From an uncultured bacterium (GTDB lineage Bacteria; Cyanobacteriota; Vampirovibrionia; Obscuribacterales; Obscuribacteraceae), in assembly GCA_903835185.1 (NCBI GenBank), contig CAILLX010000059.1, positions 1 to 59,016 of the forward strand: DNA of 59,016 bases, given 5' to 3'. The notes under the pieces were generated by a model, which had not been told where the DNA came from, ran no database searches, and saw only the letters and a program-made list of their open reading frames with translations. Shown one piece after another: positions 9,161 to 16,881 of the stretch (position 1 is its first letter; each line of letters opens with the position of its first letter). Made by a program: the position numbers and the translations under genes.

Positions 9161-10214
9161 TCATATCTCCTTTCAGCTGGCAGAACTCTGGCACCGCTGG
9201 CGACAAATCTTTCGGTTGATGAGCCGAGCGTGATTCTCCGGTGAGCCTGGCACCATATGGAACAGACTCAACTACAAAACAATCGATGCCTGACCTACTG
9301 CTCAAATCTGCACTCTGCGGCTCTTCTGCGACGACGCCCTGGGAGCGCGCGCCTGAATCAATCTCTCCAGTGAGCTTATCTCCAACGGCACAGGCAGTCA
9401 AACGATCAGGCATCAAAGCACAAAGAGTAGGACCTTTACCTGTAATATGGCAGCTCAAAGCGCCAAGATCGAGAAGCTTTTGCCGCAGGACAGCCAATTC
9501 GGGGTAATGAGCAAATACAACCGGCTCAAAAGCATTGCCAAGAAAGCCAGACAGGCTCTCCAGATTGCCTGATTGCAAAGACTCAACTGCGGACTCTATA
9601 TCCGGATGTACTGCCGGACCAGCAAACTCATCGAAGGCGTTGTAAGCCCAGGAAGTAGCAATGGAGAGCTCTTGTGGTTTGACCAGCAGAAAAGATCTCT
9701 TCGCTATGCTCTTTAGCTGTTTAAGGTCATCACCGACGCCGCGACCAACACAGGTTCCACCTTCCAGACAAAAAGGCACATCTGCACCTAATTTGCTTGC
9801 TAAAACAAGCAGCTCTATTCTGGCTAAAGGCAGACCAAAAAAGTAGTTGAGGGCCAGAAGAGTGGCTGCAGCATTACCACTGCCACCAGCCAAACCAGCA
9901 GCAACTGGAATATTCTTCTCTACGCAGACTTTCATCTCAACTCTCGGTCTTTCAGGCAGAGTCTGCAAAAACAGTTCTGCTGCTCTGACAATGATATTAG
10001 AACTGTCAACAGGGAAAGATGTGTCTACTGATTGCCTCTTGCTGACAATAGTGATAGATGTCTGGTCAGAGTGAGACAGTGCAAAGTGAAGCTCATCTTC
10101 CAGATCGACTGCCTGATAAATTGTGGACACCTCATGGTAGCCACCAGCTGCGGAGCCGACAATATCTAAAGCCAGATTAACTTTAGCTGGAGCCCGAGCA
10201 GTTATTTCATGCAC
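9135..10214 (-). CDS. ispE: 4-diphosphocytidyl-2-C-methyl-D-erythritol kinase
   Basis: GHMP kinase of the non-mevalonate isoprenoid pathway: phosphorylates the 2-hydroxyl of CDP-methylerythritol with ATP. Visible motifs are the N-terminal APAKVNLALDIVG, the ATP loop PVAAGLAGGSGNAAATL, GADVPF near the catalytic Asp, and the C-terminal glycine motif HITGKGPTLCALM. I place the start at GTG 10214, which overlaps the rsmA stop and follows AAGGTG at 7 bases; an ATG at 10244 would add 10 unrelated residues. The protein is about 359 residues against a usual 280-310, because of a roughly 70-residue polar tail of unknown role after the GHMP fold. rsmA-ispE adjacency is common in bacteria. Confidence 0.93.
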   Translation of the reverse strand: MHEITARAPAKVNLALDIVGSAAGGYHEVSTIYQAVDLEDELHFALSHSDQTSITIVSKRQSVDTSFPVDSSNIIVRAAELFLQTLPERPRVEMKVCVEKNIPVAAGLAGGSGNAAATLLALNYFFGLPLARIELLVLASKLGADVPFCLEGGTCVGRGVGDDLKQLKSIAKRSFLLVKPQELSIATSWAYNAFDEFAGPAVHPDIESAVESLQSGNLESLSGFLGNAFEPVVFAHYPELAVLRQKLLDLGALSCHITGKGPTLCALMPDRLTACAVGDKLTGEIDSGARSQGVVAEEPQSADLSSRSGIDCFVVESVPYGARLTGESRSAHQPKDLSPAVPEFCQLKGDMNADWQEKE

Positions 10215-11124
10215 TGTGAGACACCTTGTGCTGCGTCTCGACACTGCACTGTCTGTCGCCTATAAGGCTGGAAAAGGCATCACAAAGGCGAGCAAACTGC
10301 TCCAAGGAAAGCCGCTCCGCCCTTATCTGCGGATCCATCTGAAGGTTCCGGAATACAGCAGACACCTCATCTTGAGTCAGTGACAAAAAAGAAAGATTGT
10401 TGCGAAACATCTTTCGTCTGGAGCGAAAACCTGCCTGAACCAGCTGCCGGAACAACCGCATATTCTGGCAAGTCACAGCCGGAGCTCGCCTGACATCAAA
10501 AGCAACTACTGCCGAGTCAACCTGTGGGACCGGGAAGAAGCTCCCAGCAGGAACAACATCAATAAGAGTTGGGATTGAATAATAATTGACCAGAATAGAA
10601 ATCTGACTGTAGTCCTCTGTACCAGGAGCGGCAATAAAACGCCGCGCCACTTCAAGCTGTACTGTCAGAACAACTCTGTCAATTTCGCCTACCCATGGCG
10701 AAGGTTTGTCGAGTTCTCCGAAAAGGTGAGCAATTATTTTAGAAGTAATTTGATAAGGGACATTGCCAGCAACCTTAAGTTTGCTTCCGGAGCTAAGATG
10801 TCCGGTTAGCTGACACAGGTCATAAGCGAGAAAATCACCATGAACAAGGTGGACATTGCCAATCTGCTCCTGCTCCAATTGAGCCAATACAGCAGCATCC
10901 AGCTCGACGGCTGTGACCTCAGCTCCTGATGCTGCCAGATAAGCAGTGAGAAAGCCCAAACCAGGACCTATCTCGAGGACATTGTCTTGCGGAGTCAAAG
11001 TCAGTGCTGCAGCAATACGCTCCAACTGGTCAGGATCAACTAAAAAATGTTGTCCTAGCTGTTTCTTAGCATGAAACTGTTTGGCCAGTCTTAAAAGACT
11101 GTCGGCTGTGTAGTCTGGGCTCAT
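10207..11124 (-). CDS. rsmA: 16S rRNA dimethyladenosine transferase RsmA (KsgA)
   Basis: S-adenosylmethionine-dependent methylase that dimethylates the two adjacent adenosines in the 3' terminal hairpin of 16S rRNA during 30S maturation. Motifs: QHFLVDPDQLERI at the N-terminus, the SAM loop NVLEIGPGLGFLTAYLA, acidic AVELDAAVLAQLE, and the catalytic GNVPYQITSKII (N-x-P-Y). The C-terminal helical domain includes RSRRKMFRNNL. At 305 residues it is slightly longer than the usual 270-290. It overlaps ispE at its 3' end and directly abuts the upstream CorC-like gene, so it sits inside the leftward run. Confidence 0.95.
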   Translation of the reverse strand: MSPDYTADSLLRLAKQFHAKKQLGQHFLVDPDQLERIAAALTLTPQDNVLEIGPGLGFLTAYLAASGAEVTAVELDAAVLAQLEQEQIGNVHLVHGDFLAYDLCQLTGHLSSGSKLKVAGNVPYQITSKIIAHLFGELDKPSPWVGEIDRVVLTVQLEVARRFIAAPGTEDYSQISILVNYYSIPTLIDVVPAGSFFPVPQVDSAVVAFDVRRAPAVTCQNMRLFRQLVQAGFRSRRKMFRNNLSFLSLTQDEVSAVFRNLQMDPQIRAERLSLEQFARLCDAFSSLIGDRQCSVETQHKVSHSA

Positions 11125-12465
11125 TTATTTTGTCACTTCAAGCGACCTGGACGTCGGGTCGCCGCCTTCTTTATCGCGGGCAGAACCTGCACCATTTTCA
11201 CCAGCAGCTGCCTCCAGTTGATCACAAGAACCATGAATCAGGCGTAGCTTAATAATACGATGCCTGTCAGCCTCCTCCACCCAGAGTGTGTAGCTGTCGT
11301 TTCCAACATGATCTCCGGCTTGAGGCTCATGCCCTAAGCAGCCAAAAACATGCCCTCCGATTGTTTGAAACTCTTCATCCTCAATGTGCAGCCCCAACTC
11401 TTCATTTGCTTCTTCCAAAGAGAGTTTGGCATCAAGAAGATAACTGCCATCATCTTGCTTAGCAATATAGACCTGATCAGCTTCATGCTCGTCAGCAATC
11501 TCGCCCACCAGCTCTTCAATTAAGTCCTCAATTGTAACCAGTCCGGAAGTACCGCCATATTCATCAACCACAATGGCCATATGTGTCTTTGTCTTCTTGA
11601 ACTCAGTAAGAAGACCACCTACCTGCTTATTCTCAGGCACTATAAGAACATTGCGCACCAGATTTTTGACTGTATTATCACCACCTTGCTCAGTCATAGC
11701 CCGCAAGCAATCTCTAATATGAACTGCACCAAAAATAGAATCGATATTCTGTTCATAGACTGGCAGGCGGGACAAACCATGATTTAGCGCCAGGTCAAGA
11801 AATTCTTTAACTGTGGCACCGGCGGTAATACAGACCATATCAGTGCGAGGAGTCATAACTTCACTGGCATGTGTTTCAGAGAAATCGAAGACACTGTGGA
11901 GCATCTCCTCTTCTTCCTCCTCAAGCACTCCCTCCTCCTGGCTGGCAGACACCAGCATCTTCAGCTCCTCTTCTGTATGAACGAAGTGGTGGCGTGGCGG
12001 ATCTTTCACCTTGAAAAGACGAAGGATAAAGCTGCTTATACCGTCAAGCATGACAACTATCGGCGAAGTTAACCAGCACCAGCAGTCCATAGGCCAGACA
12101 GCTTTCAGTATCACAGACTCAGCTCGCTGAAAAGTCAAAGTCTTTGGCAGCAGTTCGCCAAAAAGTGTCTGCAAAAAAGCTGTAACTGAAAATGCAGCAA
12201 TATAGCAGCCGACACGCACTGCTGGTGCAAGTACATGAGTCATGCCGGCAGTAAAGCTAAGTTGTGAGGCCAGCCAAGCCAGATCGTCGGCAAACACATG
12301 CTCGCCAATTGCTCCTAAAGCAAGTGTGTCCAGAGTGATACCAAGCTGGCAAGCTGAAATAAAGCGATCAGGAGTATTAAGGTGCCGTCTGACTACAGCT
12401 GCAGTCTTGCTACCTTCTTCGACAAGCTGGTCGATACGTGTCCTGCGAATACGAGCCAAAGCCAT
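11125..12465 (-). CDS. CorC/HlyC (CNNM-type) membrane protein with DUF21 and CBS pair
   Basis: Hemolysin-C/CorC family protein, linked to divalent cation efflux. Order: DUF21 membrane domain, CBS pair (TPRTDMVCITAG..., MAIVVDEYGGTSGLVTIEDLI), and a CorC_HlyC transporter-associated domain (DAKLSLEEANEELGL, IGGHVFGCLG). The ATG at 12465 falls inside the conserved first membrane helix. Translation upstream in the same frame gives FELLLFPLLIAINAFFVASE immediately before that Met, so the real protein must begin farther up, yet no ATG, GTG or TTG exists in frame before the stop near 12582. A rare ATT start at 12528 or a sequence error are the options. The coordinates given are those of the first standard start. 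Confidence 0.88.
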   Translation of the reverse strand: MALARIRRTRIDQLVEEGSKTAAVVRRHLNTPDRFISACQLGITLDTLALGAIGEHVFADDLAWLASQLSFTAGMTHVLAPAVRVGCYIAAFSVTAFLQTLFGELLPKTLTFQRAESVILKAVWPMDCWCWLTSPIVVMLDGISSFILRLFKVKDPPRHHFVHTEEELKMLVSASQEEGVLEEEEEEMLHSVFDFSETHASEVMTPRTDMVCITAGATVKEFLDLALNHGLSRLPVYEQNIDSIFGAVHIRDCLRAMTEQGGDNTVKNLVRNVLIVPENKQVGGLLTEFKKTKTHMAIVVDEYGGTSGLVTIEDLIEELVGEIADEHEADQVYIAKQDDGSYLLDAKLSLEEANEELGLHIEDEEFQTIGGHVFGCLGHEPQAGDHVGNDSYTLWVEEADRHRIIKLRLIHGSCDQLEAAAGENGAGSARDKEGGDPTSRSLEVTK

Positions 12466-12540
12466 TTCAGACGCAACGAAAAAGGCGTTGATGGCGATGA
12501 GGAGCGGAAATAGTAGAAGCTCAAAAATAGTATTTACAGT

Positions 12541-12561
12541 GCTGTATCTCCGAGATACAGC
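12541..12561. repeat. 21-bp perfect palindrome upstream of the CorC-like gene
   Basis: GCTGTATCTC, a central C, then GAGATACAGC. It lies just upstream of the first conserved residues of the CorC/HlyC protein and could be an operator. It could also form a hairpin in the 5' leader that controls the ill-defined start. Confidence 0.5.
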
Positions 12562-12902
12562 GTCCCCCTGAGTAGCAACCTAAATTACCTGTAGAAAAGC
12601 TGGCTGGTACTCATGAGCACCGGCCAGCACAATAACATCTAATAAAGAGCAGCAACTCCAATTCCTTACTGACCACCTTTGAGGAGGGTCGTCGGAACCA
12701 GAGATATCGTTAGTGCTTTGCTGATCTTCCATGTCGTTAACTGTCTGACAGACGAGCCAGACACCCGTATGTGATCTTATCACACAGTGAAGAACAGACT
12801 GATGCTCCAGGCGAGTTGTCAAGGCACAATTCCAAGCCAGGCGGCTCTTTGCTTCTTGCATGCGATAATTCCGACAATGGACGGCAAGCAGGTGGCAACA
12901 AG
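12562..12902. other. Intergenic region without a supported gene
   Basis: About 340 bases between the leftward CorC-like gene and the rightward secreted protein. The open frames in it look like chance frames with no domain, signal or ribosome site. It should hold the divergent promoters, but I cannot point to clear -35/-10 pairs. Confidence 0.4.
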
Positions 12903-13451
12903 ATGTTATTTAAAAGGAACAAACTCTTCAGCCTGCTACTGGCAGTCATACTGACAGGAGCTGCCAATTTCTCCAGTTCAGCCGCTGAGAATAAATCAGC
13001 AGCTGATGCGCCTCGTCAGGACTTACCCACTCAGATAGCCTCCATAATAAACGTCAGGAGCCTCCAAGCAGCAGCCACTTCATTTACAGCTGCTTCAAGC
13101 TCACTTCTGAGCACCAGTGGCATCCAGGCAAGCAGCGGAATAGCATCTACATTCGGCTCTGCCAGTTGGAGAAATTCAACATTCTCTTGGCTACCAGCAC
13201 TTCAGCATGAGATCCCGGACACAGTTCAAGCAGCTGCTGACAACGGCTGCAATACAGCTCGACATGGTCTGCAGCTAGCTAAAGACAGATCTGCCTGGCT
13301 TTACCAGTCACTGTTTCATATTTATAAACAGCTCAACTCTCAATCGCCAGTTAGTAGCATGTCAGGGCAAAAAGCGCGGTTTGGCTTTTCTGGCAACACA
13401 ACTCAAAGCAATCTCAAAGACAAAGAGCCATCCGGCTGCCAAACAGATTAA
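12903..13451 (+). CDS. Secreted protein of unknown function
   Basis: The 182-residue translation begins MLFKRNKLFSLLLAVILTG and has a clear signal peptide (basic start, hydrophobic core, small residues, ANFSSSAAE near a likely cleavage site). I take ATG 12903 since AGGTGG lies 7 bases upstream; the frame continues upstream for 44 codons without sense. The mature part is rich in Ser, Ala and Gln with no recognised fold and one free Cys near the middle plus one near the end. It converges on the DUF4013 gene with a 20-base gap. Function unknown. Confidence 0.6.
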   Translation: MLFKRNKLFSLLLAVILTGAANFSSSAAENKSAADAPRQDLPTQIASIINVRSLQAAATSFTAASSSLLSTSGIQASSGIASTFGSASWRNSTFSWLPALQHEIPDTVQAAADNGCNTARHGLQLAKDRSAWLYQSLFHIYKQLNSQSPVSSMSGQKARFGFSGNTTQSNLKDKEPSGCQTD

Positions 13452-13471
13452 TACGCAGCCAACTCGGCAGA

Positions 13472-14176
13472 TCAATCTTGCCCCTTTGTGGCTCCCCAGA
13501 CCTGGGCTGCCAGCGTGGCAGCCAGCACCTCAGAAATAAAGATGGTCGACGGCAGGAAGAAAATGCCTATGACACTAAAAACAGGCAGGATTACAGCAGC
13601 TGCCTGAATACCTGTAGCCAGCAGCCAGGCCTGAATAAAAGAGGCCGGGTCCCGCCTGACACGGCGAATTGCTTCAAGAAAAGCAAAACCAGCGGTGACT
13701 CTCTCTTCGGCAGCAAAATTTACCATTAAGAACCGGGTAAAGAAGCTTACTGCGCCCCAGACAAAAATGACAAGCAAGCTCGACGTGAGCGCCCAGCCGA
13801 GAAACTGATGATTTAACGCCTTAATAGCACCGCTGCCGAATCCGGCTATGACACACAACGTTATTGTCGAGACAACAATAGTGGCAAACCCAAATTGAAT
13901 CACCAGCCAGGTCAGCCCGGAGACGAACAGGTCTAACCAGTTCTCCCAGACAGGCAGCTTGGCGTCTCGATCAATCAGTTTGGAGCGAGCTACCCGCAAT
14001 ATATAACCGTTGCTTACAGCAAGAAATGCAAAAACAACAGGTCCACAAAAAGGGCTGGAGAGCAGCAGGACAAAAGCAACTGCATTGAGAGTCCCACCGA
14101 TGCCTGTCTTAAACATCCAGTCAGGATCTTGGAAGTACCCTTTAAGAGCACAATCTGGGTCTAGCTGTCTGGTCAT
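13472..14176 (-). CDS. DUF4013-like integral membrane protein
   Basis: A 234-residue protein with about five hydrophobic helices. The pattern near the start (GYFQDPDWMFKTGIGGTLN), then GYILRVARSKL and LPVWENWLDLFVSGL, matches the DUF4013 family, whose biochemical role is unknown. The start overlaps the stop of surE by 4 bases on the same strand, so the two are translationally coupled. No signal peptide beyond the membrane helices, and no catalytic motif. The family call rests on the 'LPxWxxxxxLFxxGL' signature. Confidence 0.7.
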   Translation of the reverse strand: MTRQLDPDCALKGYFQDPDWMFKTGIGGTLNAVAFVLLLSSPFCGPVVFAFLAVSNGYILRVARSKLIDRDAKLPVWENWLDLFVSGLTWLVIQFGFATIVVSTITLCVIAGFGSGAIKALNHQFLGWALTSSLLVIFVWGAVSFFTRFLMVNFAAEERVTAGFAFLEAIRRVRRDPASFIQAWLLATGIQAAAVILPVFSVIGIFFLPSTIFISEVLAATLAAQVWGATKGQD

Positions 14177-15000
14177 TGAGAACTCTCTGCGCGAACGTTA
14201 CTGGAGGCAAGATGCTGCCACGAACCGGATAATGTGTCCAGCTCTTGCCACTGACCCAGGCGAGTCAGAGAGTGGCGGTCAGTCATATTGAAAGTAACAG
14301 GAGTGATTGAAATTTGTTTTTTTCTTAAAGCGCAAACATCCGACCCTTCAACCTCTCCTTCCTCCACTACATGCCCTGTCAGCCAGTAATAAGCCTTGCC
14401 TCTAGGATCGAGCCGCTTTTCGAAAGTGTCATTGTAAAGGCGTACACCTAACTCAGTTATTGCCACACCAGCAATCTCGTCAGAAGGAAGGTTAGGCACG
14501 TTTACATTGAGTAATGTTCGCCTGGGCAGATGAAAGGTGCTCATGAGTTTAGAGAGCTGGCTGGCAAACTCGGCAGCAACCTCATAATACTTTGGGCTAC
14601 GCTCTCCCATACTCATGGCTATGCTTGGAATTGAAAGCAGAGCCCCTTCCATAGCAGCAGAGACTGTACCGGAATAAAGAACATCTCCACCCAGATTAGG
14701 TCCGGCATTAATTCCAGAGACTAAAAGATCTGGCATCCCGTCCAGCAAAGCACAGACAGCAAACTTAACACAATCGGATGGGGTGCCGGTGGTAGCCCAG
14801 GCACCGGCAATGTTTTCACCCATAGGCACATGCCCAACTCTTAACGGCTCGTTCAAAGTCAAACTGTGCCCGGTTGCCGAGCGTTCCCTGTCTGGAGCAA
14901 CGACATATACTTCATTGCCAGGATCCTCAGCCAGCCGCCTGGCCAGCACACGGATACCGCGCGCATGAATGCCGTCATCATTAGACACCAGTATTTTCAA
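14173..15000 (-). CDS. surE: 5'/3'-nucleotidase SurE
   Basis: Metal-dependent nucleotide and exopolyphosphate phosphatase associated with stress survival. The N-terminal ILVSNDDGIHARGI provides the metal-binding Asp pair, PDRERSATGHSLTL the conserved Ser/Gly motif, and SGINAGPNLGGDVLYSGTV the Asn ligand and signature loop. At 275 residues it is in the usual 245-275 range. It starts 133 bases from the divergent Clp N-domain gene, with a perfect 16-bp palindrome in between, and shares a transcript with the DUF4013 protein. Confidence 0.95.
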   Translation of the reverse strand: MKILVSNDDGIHARGIRVLARRLAEDPGNEVYVVAPDRERSATGHSLTLNEPLRVGHVPMGENIAGAWATTGTPSDCVKFAVCALLDGMPDLLVSGINAGPNLGGDVLYSGTVSAAMEGALLSIPSIAMSMGERSPKYYEVAAEFASQLSKLMSTFHLPRRTLLNVNVPNLPSDEIAGVAITELGVRLYNDTFEKRLDPRGKAYYWLTGHVVEEGEVEGSDVCALRKKQISITPVTFNMTDRHSLTRLGQWQELDTLSGSWQHLASSNVRAESSQ

Positions 15001-15082
15001 ATTACACCTCCGGGCACGTCGGTCAAGAGAAGATTCTATAGGATGTTGCGATCAATAAGATAAACAAGTAGTATGCCTTTTA

Positions 15083-15098
15083 GTCAGGCGCGCCTGAC
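15083..15098. repeat. 16-bp perfect palindrome between surE and the Clp N-domain gene
   Basis: GTCAGGCGCGCCTGAC, self-complementary with no spacer, in the divergent promoter region. It could be an operator for both genes; nothing else supports this. Confidence 0.45.
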
Positions 15099-15133
15099 CT
15101 TATCTATGAGCACATTTTCATTTGGAGTAGTTG

Positions 15134-16225
15134 ATGTTCAAAAGATTCGGTGAAGCAGCAATGCAGGTCATGCATGCAGCTGCCGCTGATAGCGAGCGTT
15201 TTAGCAGTCCGGTTGTCGGCACGCAACATCTTCTCCTGGGACTGACACGATCATCAGATTGCCTGGCAGCCAGAGCGCTGGAGTCGATGGGTGTAAATGT
15301 GAAGAGTGTCAGCAGCGAACTGCAGCAGATTAATGCACCAGTTGAAGCAGCTTCCACCGGTCTTGATCCTAGATCATCTTTTATTGAATATGAGGTGCAA
15401 CCTGTATACAGCGATCTAGCCCAGGAAGCTTTAGGCAGGGCCAAGGATCACTGCCGCTATTTCGGCGAGGTCGAGCTCAAGCCAGAACATATCCTCCTGG
15501 CAGTTGTGGACGTCGACAAATCAGGGGCAGTCAAGATTCTCGAAGAGCTCGGCGCCAACTTGAGCTTTTTGCGCAGACATGTCATGCACCTGATGGCAAA
15601 ACAGTACTCGTCAAATCAGACAGTACAGCCGCTTCGCACAGCACTTGTCACCAGTCTCACTGATCTCATAGATAGCAATCTGGAGTGTGCACGCTCACTG
15701 GCTACACTCGCCCGCCGCAGCAGTTGCCGAGTTGCAGGGCTGCCTGAGCGCCGCGAGATTGTCCATATGGTCTTGACCGGCTATATGCCAGATCTGCTGT
15801 GCACACAGGTGGCTTTTCAAAGACACCTGCTGCAAGAAGCGTTGAAACTGCTCGAACAACGCACCGGCCCCCTCGAGCAGGAGTCTACAGCTACAATAGT
15901 CTCAAACAGCGCCCAGCATCTCCGCCTTGAAGTACGCAATACAATTGAATATCTCTGGAGCAACGAGTATAAGCTTCTTGATCAAATGTTGAACGATGCT
16001 GAACACGACCTCATAGGCTCTGTCATTGAAGACCTCTGGTGGGCTCACAGCGAGGAGATTGCACTGCATGAGCTGTTTGACGAGGCTCTAGAAGACCATC
16101 GCCGCAAGCAGCTTTTATCCTTGCAAAAACGACGCCTTGAGATAGCCCACCGCTTGACTAAACTGCGCATCCGCCTGATTGAAACTGTGCAGCAATGCTT
16201 CCGCAGCCGCTCCAATCCGGCGTAA
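15134..16225 (+). CDS. Stand-alone Clp N-domain protein without ATPase modules
   Basis: The first about 145 residues closely match the double Clp_N repeat of ClpC: MFKRFGEAAMQVMHAA, VGTQHLLLGL, ARALESMGVNV, then a second copy with LAQEALGRAKDHCRYFG, LKPEHILLAV, ILEELGANL. The AAA+ domains that would follow in ClpC are absent: there is no Walker motif in the remaining 220 residues. Instead there is a long helical region with a basic, Leu-rich end (KQLLSLQKRRLEIAHRL). Such proteins may act as Clp adaptors or substrate-binding decoys, as plant ClpT does, but that is inference. ATG 15134 has GGAG six bases upstream. Confidence 0.75.
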   Translation: MFKRFGEAAMQVMHAAAADSERFSSPVVGTQHLLLGLTRSSDCLAARALESMGVNVKSVSSELQQINAPVEAASTGLDPRSSFIEYEVQPVYSDLAQEALGRAKDHCRYFGEVELKPEHILLAVVDVDKSGAVKILEELGANLSFLRRHVMHLMAKQYSSNQTVQPLRTALVTSLTDLIDSNLECARSLATLARRSSCRVAGLPERREIVHMVLTGYMPDLLCTQVAFQRHLLQEALKLLEQRTGPLEQESTATIVSNSAQHLRLEVRNTIEYLWSNEYKLLDQMLNDAEHDLIGSVIEDLWWAHSEEIALHELFDEALEDHRRKQLLSLQKRRLEIAHRLTKLRIRLIETVQQCFRSRSNPA

Positions 16226-16250
16226 GCTTCCTTGACAGACGCCTAACCAG

Positions 16251-16697
16251 TCAGCGCAAAACAAACGGACATTTAGTGCAGAAAGCCTTGGCCAGCCTCA
16301 CCGGCAGACCTTTGATGTCAAATCCTTCTTGCACACTGGCTCGCACTGCTTTTCCACAATAAGGGCAAGGCAGTCCGCGAGCACCTTCAAGGATGTTCGC
16401 TGCCAGGCGCTTCTCTGCAGCATAAAGTTCAAAACTGTCCGAAGTAACAGTGCGCACCTCCACCTCTTCGAGCAAACCTGGTTCTACAGACAGAGCTTTG
16501 GAAAGGAGTTGCCGATCTGTTGCAGAGAGCCAGCTTTCAAAACCGGCTTCAATCTCCTCAATACGTTTGTGAGGAAAACGCGACAGTTCGGAAAGATCAC
16601 GTACTGTCAGATTGCGAAATTCGCGCAACTGGGAGACACGCTGAGCTAAAGTTGGCGCCAGCGGTAAATTAATTGGTAACGGTTGGACCTGTCGCAT
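16251..16697 (-). CDS. XRE-type helix-turn-helix protein with C-terminal zinc ribbon
   Basis: A 148-residue putative DNA-binding regulator. Residues about 18-70 look like an XRE HTH (LAQRVSQLREFRNLTVRDLS..., then HKRIEEIEAG), followed by a helix. The C-terminus has two Cys pairs, CPYCGKAV and FCTKCPF, about 30 residues apart, resembling a zinc ribbon. It is divergent from the GGDEF-like/pseudokinase gene, and an 18-base inverted repeat lies in the shared intergenic region. It may regulate that operon and itself. Confidence 0.65.
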   Translation of the reverse strand: MRQVQPLPINLPLAPTLAQRVSQLREFRNLTVRDLSELSRFPHKRIEEIEAGFESWLSATDRQLLSKALSVEPGLLEEVEVRTVTSDSFELYAAEKRLAANILEGARGLPCPYCGKAVRASVQEGFDIKGLPVRLAKAFCTKCPFVLR

Positions 16698-16764
16698 CTG
16701 TAATAATCACTCCGCCTGCCTGATGAGACCTAGTGCCAGTACTTCAGGAGCACATCGATCCCGA

Positions 16765-16782
16765 AGCTAATAGTCATTAGCT
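16765..16782. repeat. Inverted repeat in the XRE/pseudokinase divergent promoter region
   Basis: AGCTAAT, spacer AGTC, then ATTAGCT: perfect 7-base arms. The position and size suit an operator for the adjacent XRE regulator. Confidence 0.4.
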
Positions 16783-16881
16783 AGAGTCAATTATGCAGCA
16801 GTCAAGCACCGCCTGACTACTTAAGAGTTGAGAATTACAGATCTCGCTAGCTAAGCCACCAACCGATGATATCATAAATGA

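Noticed and set aside
12580-12861. Leftward ORF in the CorC/secreted protein gap
   Set aside because: No domain, no ribosome site, and it would sit in the promoter region of both neighbours.
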